64,000 nt of DNA. Origin: Acinetobacter sp. ANC 4910. GTDB lineage: Bacteria; Pseudomonadota; Gammaproteobacteria; Pseudomonadales; Moraxellaceae. The stretch spans positions 186,001-250,000 of the forward strand of contig NZ_SJNT01000002.1 in assembly GCF_004331035.1 (NCBI RefSeq), given 5' to 3'. This document shows positions 1-7,919 of this stretch, piece by piece. Below the pieces are notes generated by a model. The model had not been told where the DNA came from and searched no databases. It was given only the letters and a program-made list of their open reading frames with translations. Both the position numbers and the translations under genes were made by a program. Position 1 is the stretch's first letter. Each line of letters begins with the position of its first letter.

Positions 1-2
1 TT

Positions 3-509
3 GGTGAGTTGGTTTTAAGCTTTGTGCAATTAGGCGTAACTATTCTGACCACAGTCGGTACGGCTATTGGTGAATTCTTTGGATGGATGATGCTCCTTCC
101 TGAAAAAGTCGGATCTGCCTTCACTGCTATGAAAACTTATGTCATGCAAGCAGGTGCCGTTTTTATTGATTATCTTTTGACACCTATCCGTTCAGTGATT
201 GATGCCGTAAATCTTTTAATTACAGGGATGAATAAAATCCCAAGCATTAATATTCCTAAAATTCCACAAGTCCCGACCTTGGCTCAACCAACGACGACGA
301 CAGTCCCTTTAAAGACCGTACCGACCAAGGCAATTATTCCCATGGCAAACCGACCGACTCAAACTACCAATCATTTCATGGGTGCACAGATCAGTATCAC
401 TGGTGTAAATGATCCTAAACAAGTTTCCATGATCGTCGATCAAAAGCTGAAGCAACATCAAAATTCAATTTTAGCTCAACAACAAAGAAGATATAGCGAT
501 AAGGATTAA
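3..509 (+). CDS. Phage tail tape-measure protein, C-terminal part (P2 gpT-like), cut by window edge
   Basis: The reading frame is open to the left edge (codons GGT GAG precede the TTG at position 9), so this is probably the end of a long tape-measure gene rather than a complete protein. The visible part starts with hydrophobic helices, then a proline/threonine-rich stretch (residues about 80 to 110), and ends in a charged Q/R/K-rich tail. Tape-measure proteins set tail length in contractile-tailed phages. The call rests mainly on position, because gpU and gpD homologues follow directly, as T-U-D do in P2. The hydrophobic character fits, but no diagnostic motif is visible in this fragment. Confidence 0.7.
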   Translation, partial: GELVLSFVQLGVTILTTVGTAIGEFFGWMMLLPEKVGSAFTAMKTYVMQAGAVFIDYLLTPIRSVIDAVNLLITGMNKIPSINIPKIPQVPTLAQPTTTTVPLKTVPTKAIIPMANRPTQTTNHFMGAQISITGVNDPKQVSMIVDQKLKQHQNSILAQQQRRYSDKD

Positions 510-515
510 TTCACC

Positions 516-929
516 ATGCTTATGTGCTTAGGACAATTTGCCTTTACCACAGACACACTCACTTTCACTCAGATCCAACGCCAACGCACTTGGCAATATG
601 CAGACAATGCTGTGGCCACAGGACGCAAGAAACGTCAATTTATAGGCTCAGGGGATGACAGTATTTCTCTCCCTGGTCTTATTTATCAGGAGCATGGTTT
701 TGGTAATCGTGTTGCGATTGATGACTTAGCAACGATGGCTGATACAGGACAGGGCTTTGTCCTGGTCGATGGCAGCGGTTATTTATATGGGGTTTATACC
801 ATCGACAGCATTGACGAGACCAAACAGGTTTTATTGTTCAACGGTGTGCCCAGAAAGATTGATTTTACAATCAAACTTAGCCGTGTTGATGATGACCGTA
901 TCGAACAGCAGACAGGGGCAAATACATGA
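516..929 (+). CDS. Phage tail protein, P2 gpU family
   Basis: A 137-residue protein recognisable as the P2 gpU tail family. The N-terminus reads LGQFAFTTDTLTFTQIQRQR, followed by a W-x-Y segment and a conserved SLPGLIYQEHGFG-type strand. gpU helps complete the tail at its head-proximal end. The start lies six bases after the upstream stop, and the stop overlaps the start of the gpD gene by four bases (ATGA), so the genes look translationally coupled within a late tail operon. Length is normal for the family. Nothing looks broken, which suggests the tail module may still be functional. Confidence 0.9.
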   Translation: MLMCLGQFAFTTDTLTFTQIQRQRTWQYADNAVATGRKKRQFIGSGDDSISLPGLIYQEHGFGNRVAIDDLATMADTGQGFVLVDGSGYLYGVYTIDSIDETKQVLLFNGVPRKIDFTIKLSRVDDDRIEQQTGANT

Positions 930-1912
930 TTAAAACGCCAGTTTGCCTACTCACTGCAGATAGTAAGCCCCTAAATGAGCAAATCCTTAAACGCATCATG
1001 AGTGTGACTGTAACGGACAATCGCGCAAATGAAGCAGATCAGCTCGACATTACTCTGGATGACAGCGATGGGGTTTTAGAGTTACCACGACGGGGAGTTA
1101 AAATTAATTGTCAGCTTGGTTTTGTGGGTGAAGGTATGCACGACAAGGGTGACTTCATTGTCGATGAAACCGAATGGTCTGGCTCCCCCGACATCATCAC
1201 CATAAAAGCCTCCAGTGCAAACTTTAAAAGTAAAATTAAGGAGGCAAAGTCAAAATCTTTCCATCGGAAAAAATTTGGTGAGATCGCTACAGAGATTGCT
1301 AAAAATCATGACTTAACTTTAGTTATGACCGATGATTTAAAGAAAATTGACCTTCAGCATATCGACCAGACCAATGAATCAGATCTTAATTTACTTGTTC
1401 GGATCTCAAAGCAAAATGGCGCTGAAATGGCGGTTAAAAAAGATCGTTTACTCATCTTTAAAGCTGGTACCGCAAAAACTGCTTCTGGTAAAGATTTACC
1501 GTCAATCACCCTTACCCGTAACGATGGTGACCAATTCCGTTATTCCGAGCAAGACCGCGACTCAGACTATACAGGTGTATCTACGAGTTATCACGATACA
1601 GGTAAAGCGAAACGTGAAAAGGTGATTACTGGTGAAAAAGGCAAGGTGAAACACTTAAAAGGGACGTTTGCCAACAAAACCGAAGCCGAACGTGCGAGTG
1701 CTGCGAAGATGGCTGAGATTAAGCGCCAAATGGCGAAATTCAGCATCAATTTGGCTTATGGGCTACCTGAGATTAGTACTGAGTCCCCAATCAAGCTACA
1801 GGGCTTTAAAGCTGAGGTGGATAAGTTAAAATGGATCGTTGAAAAAGCCACTCATAGCTATGCTAAAAGTGGCGGGTTAACTACACAATTGGATTTAGAA
1901 GCAAATATCTAA
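926..1912 (+). CDS. Phage late control protein gpD (tail hub protein)
   Basis: A 328-residue homologue of P2 gpD, the late control/tail hub family related to the VgrG and gp27 baseplate hubs. The N-terminus has the typical pattern of a short beta strand then VTDNRANEADQLDITLDDSD. The middle carries an LLVRISKQNGAEMAVKKDRL strand, and the C-terminus ends in the family's SGGLTTQLDLEANI-type strand. It overlaps gpU by four bases and is the last gene of the visible tail operon, as D is in P2. The next gene is convergent and unrelated to phage structure, so the structural block ends here. Confidence 0.93.
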   Translation: MIKTPVCLLTADSKPLNEQILKRIMSVTVTDNRANEADQLDITLDDSDGVLELPRRGVKINCQLGFVGEGMHDKGDFIVDETEWSGSPDIITIKASSANFKSKIKEAKSKSFHRKKFGEIATEIAKNHDLTLVMTDDLKKIDLQHIDQTNESDLNLLVRISKQNGAEMAVKKDRLLIFKAGTAKTASGKDLPSITLTRNDGDQFRYSEQDRDSDYTGVSTSYHDTGKAKREKVITGEKGKVKHLKGTFANKTEAERASAAKMAEIKRQMAKFSINLAYGLPEISTESPIKLQGFKAEVDKLKWIVEKATHSYAKSGGLTTQLDLEANI

Positions 1913-1914
1913 AA

Positions 1915-1936
1915 ATATCAGTTTACTTCTGATATA
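1915..1936. terminator. Hairpin between convergent gpD and amidohydrolase genes
   Basis: The arms ATATCAG and CTGATAT are separated by seven bases in the 10-bp gap and the end of the amidohydrolase gene. The position between two converging genes fits a shared terminator, but there is no clear T-tract, so this is only a possible termination hairpin. Confidence 0.35.
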
Positions 1937-3635
1937 CGACATTACCTTCTTTAATAGTTTGAAGTACCTGAATATCCTTAATTGTCTTCGGGTCAACTTT
2001 AAGTGGATTCTTATCAAGCACCACTAAATCCGCTAACTTTCCTTTTTCTAGTGTCCCTTTAGAGTCTTCTTCAAAGTATTGATATGCAGCCCAACTTGTA
2101 ATTGATCTTAATGCATTATAAGGGCTGACGCGTTCTGCTGGTCCAATTACATCCCCTGAACGACTAATACGGTTGACCGTTGCATAAAGGATCATAATAC
2201 TATTTGGCAAAGCCACAGGTGCATCATGATGCTGTGTAAAGATCATGCCTTTATTTAAAGCAGTTTGTCCTGGAGAAATTCGATATGCGCGCTCTTTACC
2301 CAATGTCACATCTCGATGCCAATCCCCCCAATAATATGTATGCATTGCAAAAAATGAAGGAATTATCTTTAACTTTTTCATACTATCTAATTGGTCATCA
2401 CGTGCCGTCTGTGCATGAATAGCAACAGTTCGTCTGTCATCATTTCCATATTTTTTAGCAGCTTTATCTACTGCGGTTAAGTATTCATCTAAAGCAGCAT
2501 CACCATTTGTATGGGCTAAAATCTGCCAATTATGCTCGTATGCGGTTGCAACAAGTTTATCAACTTTGCTCTCTTGCGGGATTGCAGGATAGCCAACATA
2601 AGTCTTTGACTGTCCTTCAGGTGGGGTTAAATATGGTTTAGTTAACCAAGCGGTACGTCCCTGCGGTGAACCATCTAAAGAAAGCTTCACACCCGCAATT
2701 CTAAAGTGATTTAAGTAACTTTTTTGAACACCCTCACTTTCTAGATAAGGTAACTGAGCTTGAATGTCTGGGTAACATGCCACATCCACTTTTAAAAGAT
2801 TTTGTTGGCCTAAACTTTTCCATGTCTCACACGCATCTGACGTCGCACGTCCTTCTTGTAGAGTGGTGTAACCAAATCGCAGATACGATTTTACTCCTGC
2901 AAGTGCAATCTTTTTATTTGCATCTTTATCGTATTTCGCCATCATCGAGAATAATGGTTGGAAAAATGCCATTTCTTCTAATACACCATTTGGTTCCTTA
3001 GAATTTTTTACTCGACGGATGACGCCACCATCAGGATCTTTGGTACTTGCATTATAGCCGACCAATTCAAGTGCCTTGTGGTTCATTGCTCCAAGATGGC
3101 CTGATTGGTGGATCACTAATACTGGTTCATCTTTAGAAATCTTATCTAAATCATCTGCAGTAGGATGGCGTTGCTCTTTTAATTGAGCATCATCATACCC
3201 AAACCCGATGATCCATTTATATTTACCTACAATATTTTTATTATCCGCTTTCCATTGATTTAAATTTTGAATCAGTGAGTTAATGTCGGTTACCTTACCA
3301 TCGGGCGGTGCAAGTAAATTGCTTGCAAGTGCTTGAAACCCTGCATTATAAGCATGACCATGTGCATCAATGAAACCAGGAAGTAATGTTTTTCCTTCTA
3401 AATTAATTTGCCGACTGTTCGGTGCCATATTTTTAGCAGCAGCCAAATCACCAACAAAAGCAATTTTTCCATTTTCTACTAAAACGGCCTGAGCATATTG
3501 AGGCTTATCACCGACCATAGTAACGATGTCACCATTAAAATAAAGTTGGCTATTAGTTGGTATATTTTGTGTAGGTGTAGTGGAGCATGCTGCAAGTGCT
3601 CCAACTATAGGTAGGGTAAGTAATATTTTTTTCAT
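1923..3635 (-). CDS. Amidohydrolase-3 family lipoprotein (YtcJ-like metal-dependent hydrolase)
   Basis: A 570-residue protein of the amidohydrolase superfamily, YtcJ/amidohydrolase-3 group. It begins with a lipoprotein signal peptide with lipobox L-A-A-C at about residues 14 to 17, so it is probably exported and anchored to a membrane. The metal site motif GFIDAHGHAYNAG (His-x-His) is at about residue 90. Later histidines lie in LAHTNGDAALD and IHAQTARD, and the C-terminal GTLEKGKLADLVVLDKNP strand is typical. The substrate cannot be told from sequence. The odd feature is location: it is a metabolic-looking, secreted hydrolase between tail and early genes of a prophage, on the opposite strand, the usual place for cargo genes. 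Confidence 0.85.
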   Translation of the reverse strand: MKKILLTLPIVGALAACSTTPTQNIPTNSQLYFNGDIVTMVGDKPQYAQAVLVENGKIAFVGDLAAAKNMAPNSRQINLEGKTLLPGFIDAHGHAYNAGFQALASNLLAPPDGKVTDINSLIQNLNQWKADNKNIVGKYKWIIGFGYDDAQLKEQRHPTADDLDKISKDEPVLVIHQSGHLGAMNHKALELVGYNASTKDPDGGVIRRVKNSKEPNGVLEEMAFFQPLFSMMAKYDKDANKKIALAGVKSYLRFGYTTLQEGRATSDACETWKSLGQQNLLKVDVACYPDIQAQLPYLESEGVQKSYLNHFRIAGVKLSLDGSPQGRTAWLTKPYLTPPEGQSKTYVGYPAIPQESKVDKLVATAYEHNWQILAHTNGDAALDEYLTAVDKAAKKYGNDDRRTVAIHAQTARDDQLDSMKKLKIIPSFFAMHTYYWGDWHRDVTLGKERAYRISPGQTALNKGMIFTQHHDAPVALPNSIMILYATVNRISRSGDVIGPAERVSPYNALRSITSWAAYQYFEEDSKGTLEKGKLADLVVLDKNPLKVDPKTIKDIQVLQTIKEGNVVYQK

Positions 3636-3812
3636 GGTTTAAACTCTATTTTTATTAAGCAAAATCAGTGTAGCGTAGATTTATTCTTGTTCATATTGCA
3701 TAACTTCATTTTGTTTCAAGAACAAATACTGTTATTTACGTAGACAATCAACAAAATTTTTAATCCAAGTCCTAAGTATAAAAAGGCAAAAATTACCCTA
3801 CCAATACTCAAT

Positions 3813-3840
3813 AAAAAAGCCCTCCATTGGAGAGCTTTTA
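3813..3840 (-). terminator. Rho-independent terminator after the membrane protein gene
   Basis: On the minus strand a stem of AGCTCTCC and GGAGGGCT (one G-U pair) with loop AAT is followed by a T-run. It lies 16 bases beyond the stop of the gene at 3856..4863. Confidence 0.7.
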
Positions 3841-3855
3841 TTTTTTGTCCTGACA

Positions 3856-4863
3856 TCACTGTGACGGTGTAGAACCACCCTTCGCTTTCACCAACTCAGC
3901 ACTTGCCTTAATCAATTCAGTACCAGCAGCAAGCTGATCCTTCATCAAGTCTCCTATCTTATCATTTTGACTTTGATCAATTTCTTTTCCAAAATATTTT
4001 CCTGCTAATTCTTTATAAATATTTGAATGTTCTTCTTCTTTTACATTTTTAAGAAATAAAGGGAGTGCTCTTAACTCTAAGGATGTTTGATGTGTTTGAT
4101 CGTTTAATTTCCTAAGATGGGATGCTTTCCTTAAAAAAATTGTTCCCAAAGTAACCACAAAAGTTAAAGTCATAAATTTTGTAAGGATATAGTTTATTTC
4201 ATTACCTTTATATTCTATAAAAGCAAGATGAACAATTGTAAATAAAAATGCCCCAACAAAAATTATATAAAAAAGTGCTTCATAAACATGAGCCCTTTTT
4301 AAGTAGATATTACTTGCGTTGAAATATAACTCTTCAGTTTTTTCAAGATTTGTTTTATCAATATGCGCTAACGCACTAGCATATTTTTCCTCAAGCAAAT
4401 TTATACGTTTTTCATACACTACTTTTTCATGCATTGAATATCTAAAGCCTTCAATCCAATGATATGTATCAAAAATCATTTTACCTAGATAATGTATATA
4501 GGTATAAATTTCATTAATATTAGTGTTTGGAGTAGAAATTATAAATTTGTTCTGTGCTAAAAAAGACGAAAATTTTGATAAAACTCCATATAAACTTTCA
4601 TTGTTTACTGAATTAATTATATATTTTCGTATTGTTTTATCTTCTAAAGTTTCGATCAGATACTGGCAAAAAAATTTTGAACTTGTCGCAAGATCGTGTA
4701 TGTCACTTTTATCAATGGAGTTGAAAATTTTTTCCATATTTTTTGAGTTAAATTGCTGATAATTAAATATCAATAATTTGAAAATTGAATCACTTGTGGC
4801 CAATAAGGTTCTAAAAAAATCATTATTTTTTACAGCCTGACTGGTTAGATTGTCATCAATCAT
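3856..4863 (-). CDS. Unrecognised two-TM membrane protein with cytoplasmic helical domains
   Basis: I do not recognise this 335-residue protein. It has a long helical N-terminal region (about 1 to 190) rich in charged residues, then two hydrophobic segments (about 195 to 215 and 225 to 245) separated by a short charged loop. A further charged region follows, ending in LAAGTELIKASAELVKAKGG, a likely amphipathic helix. Its DNA is more AT-rich than the flanking phage genes. It is a single-gene unit with its own terminator, lying between the amidohydrolase cargo gene and the structured leader. The position and composition suggest acquired cargo, perhaps an exclusion or defence factor; that role is inference only. 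Confidence 0.75.
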   Translation of the reverse strand: MIDDNLTSQAVKNNDFFRTLLATSDSIFKLLIFNYQQFNSKNMEKIFNSIDKSDIHDLATSSKFFCQYLIETLEDKTIRKYIINSVNNESLYGVLSKFSSFLAQNKFIISTPNTNINEIYTYIHYLGKMIFDTYHWIEGFRYSMHEKVVYEKRINLLEEKYASALAHIDKTNLEKTEELYFNASNIYLKRAHVYEALFYIIFVGAFLFTIVHLAFIEYKGNEINYILTKFMTLTFVVTLGTIFLRKASHLRKLNDQTHQTSLELRALPLFLKNVKEEEHSNIYKELAGKYFGKEIDQSQNDKIGDLMKDQLAAGTELIKASAELVKAKGGSTPSQ

Positions 4864-5025
4864 ATTTAAGCCCTATAAAAAAACTCTGCCCCCATGCATC
4901 GTATCATCATGACCCGATCCATTAGCTCACAATGAGCCAAGGCATTGTATCAAAATGAACTTTTCTTCTATATATAAATAGAATAAAGAATAGAGTTATA
5001 AAAGAATGATCAAAGTTAAAAACTG

Positions 5026-5053
5026 TTGACTAAAAAAAAATTTAAATTATATT
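5026..5053 (+). promoter_or_regulatory. Sigma-70 promoter of the early rightward operon
   Basis: A -35 TTGACT (5026..5031) and a -10 TATATT (5048..5053) are separated by 16 bases in a very AT-rich stretch. The predicted start near 5060 falls just at a hairpin with arms TCACAG (5061..5066) and CTGTGA (5073..5078), and the structured leader follows. Both hexamers are close to consensus. Confidence 0.65.
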
Positions 5054-5060
5054 GTCCATA

Positions 5061-5275
5061 TCACAGCAAAATCTGTGAGCAGATGTGGAAGTCTGCCTTA
5101 TACTCCAACGGTGCAAATCAAAAGTCGCACCATGCGGCATTTTTTTTGTCTATTGCATAGTCGTGCCTTTATGGTGGGCTAGGCAGGGCAGCTATATGCT
5201 GGTCGCAACCGTTGGAGCGATACTTCCACCCCTGCTTAGTCTGCCCCCATTCTGTGGAAGGAATGTTGGCAGGTT
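5061..5275 (+). ncRNA. Structured leader resembling a C4/CI-type phage immunity RNA
   Basis: Seen directly: an 8-bp stem pairs 5085..5092 (GTGGAAGT) with 5222..5229, nested around a 10-bp stem pairing 5103..5112 (CTCCAACGGT) with 5208..5217. An alternative hairpin GGTGC/GCACC (5110..5114 with 5127..5131) would compete with the second stem. A local CAGC-tatat-GCTG hairpin is near 5189, and CTGCC/GGCAG arms are near 5241 and 5267. Known: P4 CI RNA and P1/P7 c4 RNA are processed from leaders of this kind and block early gene expression by antisense pairing. Inference: this is the same type of regulator, placed between the early promoter and the first early genes. The exact RNA ends are unknown. 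Confidence 0.55.
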
Positions 5276-5279
5276 TTAA
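5085..5279 (+). CDS. Possible Ash/Icd-like small ORF overlapping the structured leader
   Basis: A 64-codon frame reading through the structured leader. It contains APCGIFFV and then WWARQGSYMLV, which resemble the conserved APCGIF and RAGQGSP-type motifs of the Ash and Icd-like small proteins annotated in P4-like and other prophages. In those elements the frame also overlaps the immunity-RNA region, so conservation could reflect RNA structure rather than protein. I see no convincing ribosome binding site. It is listed because annotation of relatives often includes it. Confidence 0.3.
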   Translation: MEVCLILQRCKSKVAPCGIFFVYCIVVPLWWARQGSYMLVATVGAILPPLLSLPPFCGRNVGRF

Positions 5280-5300
5280 ACCAACCAACGGAAAACGACT

Positions 5301-5528
5301 ATGAACACTTCTTCAAAAAGTGTGCATCCTATTCGCACACGTCTACACCCTGAATTTATTGGTCCAGCACATCCACGTGAAGTACTTCATCACGTTTTAA
5401 CAAATCAAACCATCCAACAAAAATATCCAGCTCCGCGCTCATTCAAATTATTTGTACACCCTTCTATCGTCGCATTATTAATGCTGATTATTCTTGGAGT
5501 TGCCTTCCTTGCAGGAGGTAACCAGTAA
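5301..5528 (+). CDS. Small phage early protein with one C-terminal TM segment
   Basis: A 75-residue protein, not recognised. The first 50 residues are basic and proline/histidine-rich, and the last 22 form one hydrophobic helix (SIVALLMLIILGVAFLAGG), so it is probably a tail-anchored inner-membrane protein. It starts after the structured leader, and its stop overlaps the next start in TAATG. It is the first gene of the tightly packed early operon 5301 to 6857 and would be the first to be silenced by an immunity RNA acting on the leader. Confidence 0.7.
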   Translation: MNTSSKSVHPIRTRLHPEFIGPAHPREVLHHVLTNQTIQQKYPAPRSFKLFVHPSIVALLMLIILGVAFLAGGNQ

Positions 5529-5698
5529 TGATCCATATCTTCACAGAATTAGGCCATGAAAAGTTATGTCCAATGTGTGGTGAATACTTCCCACTAGACG
5601 AAGATTTCTTTTATAAAAATGGCTTTAAACGTGGCATTCAACAGTGGGCTGGTCGTTGTAAGGCTTGCTATGTTGAGACCTATCGTGGGGATAGATAA
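5528..5698 (+). CDS. Small double-CxxC zinc-finger protein
   Basis: A 56-residue protein. Residues 14 to 17 read CPMC and residues 44 to 47 read CKAC, a four-cysteine arrangement typical of a small zinc ribbon. Between them is an aromatic, acidic stretch (FPLDEDFFYKNGF). It overlaps its neighbours on both sides in TAATG junctions, which strongly supports translation of this short frame. The fold suggests nucleic-acid or protein binding. No specific function can be named. Confidence 0.75.
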   Translation: MIHIFTELGHEKLCPMCGEYFPLDEDFFYKNGFKRGIQQWAGRCKACYVETYRGDR

Positions 5699-6387
5699 TG
5701 AAAAATATCCTCCTTCAGAATCATGAATATCCCCTCATTGCATCACCTCAGCTCGCAAAAGAGCTGGGGACTGCAGCAGCGACGTTCTTGCAAAAACTGC
5801 ATTTCTTAATCAGTGAAACACGCAAATACAAACAAAAGAAAAACCTCACTGTCCACCAAAACCGTAAGTGGTGGTTCCACACCTTTGAAGAATGGCAGTC
5901 GACTCTAGGTTTATTTAGTGTTTCGACCATCAAAAGAGCTGTGGCCAAACTGAAAGAACTTGGCTTAATCGAAATCAATAAGCTCTCAAAAATTAAGTCT
6001 ATGCGTGTGAATTACTACACCATCAACTATAAAAAACTAAAACAACTGTTCGGCATTGGCACATCGCAGCCAGTAAAAAAAGATCCTGGTACTCCGCCCG
6101 CTGAACCAATTAAAGGGACAGATACACCGACTAATCCTACTGCAACAAAAGAAGATTTATCCATTTTCCATAGCGATTATCGCTCTCTTTATTTACAGCT
6201 TCGCAGATACAAACTGGATATATCCCATGATGATCCGCGACTGCACCAGTGGCTTAACATCGCCCGAAAAATAATTACCTACACTGCATCAGCACCAACA
6301 AGACTCAACATCCATAAATGGCAATGGCACACGCCTGAACAAATATTACCAACCGAATTTTTACGAGGGACTGATCATGGGTATTGA
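5698..6387 (+). CDS. Winged-helix phage protein, possibly replication-related
   Basis: A 229-residue protein. Residues 15 to 115 look like a winged helix: a helical segment with SPQLAKELGTAAATFLQKL, then TFEEWQSTLGLFSVSTIKRAVAKLKELGLIEI, where SVSTIKRAVAKL reads as a recognition helix. A proline/threonine-rich linker follows, then a C-terminal domain ending in HKWQWHTPEQILP. This layout resembles phage replication-initiation or DnaD-like proteins, but no catalytic motif is present. It starts within the stop of the zinc-finger gene and overlaps the next gene by 11 bases. Confidence 0.7.
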   Translation: MKNILLQNHEYPLIASPQLAKELGTAAATFLQKLHFLISETRKYKQKKNLTVHQNRKWWFHTFEEWQSTLGLFSVSTIKRAVAKLKELGLIEINKLSKIKSMRVNYYTINYKKLKQLFGIGTSQPVKKDPGTPPAEPIKGTDTPTNPTATKEDLSIFHSDYRSLYLQLRRYKLDISHDDPRLHQWLNIARKIITYTASAPTRLNIHKWQWHTPEQILPTEFLRGTDHGY

Positions 6388-6682
6388 AAAGCACGTTATG
6401 CGCCTACAAGAGCCAAATACGAAGAAGCGTAAATTCTTTATCAGTTCAAAGCATTTGTACCGCTTACTCGAAACGGACGTGTCGTATAAAACATTTGTCG
6501 AAACCAACATTATTTGGTCTCGCCTACGTGAAAATATCGACTACCACTTTTATGAACAGCATGACACTTACAACCTTTCTATCTGTGCTGTTCAGGCCAT
6601 TTTGATATTAGAAAATACAGAAAAAAGCTGGCGATTCTTCAATGAACTGTCCGACCTTATAAACAACGGTTTTAACCGTTAA
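6377..6682 (+). CDS. Small AntA/AntB-like protein
   Basis: A 101-residue protein. The central FVETNIIWSRLRENIDYHF-type stretch, followed by a predicted helix SICAVQAILILENT, resembles the N-terminal AntA/AntB antirepressor domain, which has a similar pattern of arginine-rich helix then a D-Y-x-F strand. The match is weak and by eye. It overlaps the upstream gene by 11 bases, with GAGGG as ribosome binding site upstream of its ATG. If the assignment is right it could modulate the repressor at 9016..9372. Confidence 0.6.
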   Translation: MGIEKHVMRLQEPNTKKRKFFISSKHLYRLLETDVSYKTFVETNIIWSRLRENIDYHFYEQHDTYNLSICAVQAILILENTEKSWRFFNELSDLINNGFNR

Positions 6683-6695
6683 GAGGGGTAATATC

Positions 6696-6857
6696 ATGGA
6701 TATTCAAACAAGATTATCACTATTAAATAAACACTTATCTTTACTCATTGAGTCTACGGAAAGCTGTGATTCTTTAACTGGAGAGTCGGTGGCTGCAACT
6801 ATATTTTTTATTCAGGAACAAGTCAGGCAGATTCAAAAAGCTATAAATAAAGAGTAA
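6696..6857 (+). CDS. Small hypothetical phage protein
   Basis: A 53-residue frame starting 13 bases after the upstream stop, with a good AGAGGGG ribosome binding site, and ending directly before a strong terminator. It begins MDIQTRLSLLNKHLSLLIES and ends FFIQEQVRQIQKAINKE, so it is probably all helical. It is the last gene of the rightward early run. I do not recognise it. Support comes from the ribosome binding site, spacing and terminator. Confidence 0.6.
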   Translation: MDIQTRLSLLNKHLSLLIESTESCDSLTGESVAATIFFIQEQVRQIQKAINKE

Positions 6858-6861
6858 AAAT

Positions 6862-6886
6862 AAAGCCCTCTTAGGAGGGCTTTTTT
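6862..6886. terminator. Bidirectional terminator between early operon and TIR-like gene
   Basis: Stem AGCCCTC/GAGGGCT with loop TTAG, flanked by A-rich and T-rich tracts. It lies between convergent genes and can serve both. Confidence 0.9.
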
Positions 6887-7761
6887 CATGGCTTTCTAAG
6901 TAAATTGTAATCTACATCATAACCCATAGCATGAATTTCATTCATGAAATCTAATTTCCAGTTCTTGTCATTGAGATATACAACTCCACTAATGTCATTT
7001 GGAAGCTCAATAATATGATCTGTAACAACCTGAATAACCTTGTTACGTCCCAATGCTCCTATTAACCACCCATGCTCAAATACAACATTTTGACGAGCAC
7101 GAGGTTTATAGTCATTTTTATCTTTTACGGATCCCTCATCATCAGGCGTATATAGCACAACGCCAAAACCATTAGGATCAATATAGTGTTCTAATTTTTC
7201 TATAATCGTCATTCCCTTACTAGGTTTCTCACTTAAAATAATTGCTTCAAATCCAATTTGCTCTAAAAAACGTGCAGTTTTTTGCTGAGTTGCAACATCA
7301 TGCCCATGAACAATAAATGCTTTTTTCAATAGTTTTCTATCATCTATACTTTTATTAGCTTTGAATTGAATAAATTTTATTTTTGATTCAGAAAGTCTTT
7401 CTAATTCAATTGCAAAAAAATTCGAAGTTTCTTCTATGGTACGAAAGAGTTTTCTAAATTCTGGTTTTTTTAAATCCTCATTCTGATCCATCAACAAAAG
7501 TTTAGTGGCAGGTTGACCATTTCGAAATAGAAAATAAAGCTCTATCATCTGATTTAAAGAATCTAATTTACTCGAATACCTTTTTGCATCACATTCTTCT
7601 AAAGAAGTTTTAATAAAATTTGAAAAATCACCATAATAATTTTGAAATATAATCTTATTTTTTGCCAAACTCTTTGAGTCATCATTTCCTAATGAATCTT
7701 GAACTATTTTCGCATATTGAGAAATATAGCCATTGAGTTCTTGTTTAAGTTTTTCACTCAT
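6886..7761 (-). CDS. TIR-like effector protein with its own N-terminal domain (TIR-1)
   Basis: A 291-residue protein. The C-terminal half (about 147 to 291) is the TIR-like nucleotide-binding domain called CAP12/Pycsar effector TIR (PF10137). It has FIVHGHDVATQQKTARFLE, then TIIEKLEH, VVLYTPDDEG, and RARQNVVFEHGWLIGALGR, where the glutamate in FEHG is the likely catalytic residue, and ends DISGVVYL. Domains of this group cleave NAD+ in known CBASS/Pycsar effectors. The N-terminal half (1 to 146) is helical and unlike that of the neighbouring paralogue. It ends against a terminator and has no cyclase gene beside it. Its role as an anti-phage effector is inference from family and location. Confidence 0.85.
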   Translation of the reverse strand: MSEKLKQELNGYISQYAKIVQDSLGNDDSKSLAKNKIIFQNYYGDFSNFIKTSLEECDAKRYSSKLDSLNQMIELYFLFRNGQPATKLLLMDQNEDLKKPEFRKLFRTIEETSNFFAIELERLSESKIKFIQFKANKSIDDRKLLKKAFIVHGHDVATQQKTARFLEQIGFEAIILSEKPSKGMTIIEKLEHYIDPNGFGVVLYTPDDEGSVKDKNDYKPRARQNVVFEHGWLIGALGRNKVIQVVTDHIIELPNDISGVVYLNDKNWKLDFMNEIHAMGYDVDYNLLRKP

Positions 7762-7919
7762 CTTATAAAGTATCTTTAATTAAAATTACTATAATATTAA
7801 CATTGTTAAAATGCTATCTCTATGGATAACTCTATTTTTTTAATTATCTAATTTGTTAGTTTTTTATTTATTAATTCAGGATTCCAATGTCTATTATTTA
7901 TAAAAATAATAAAAAGATT

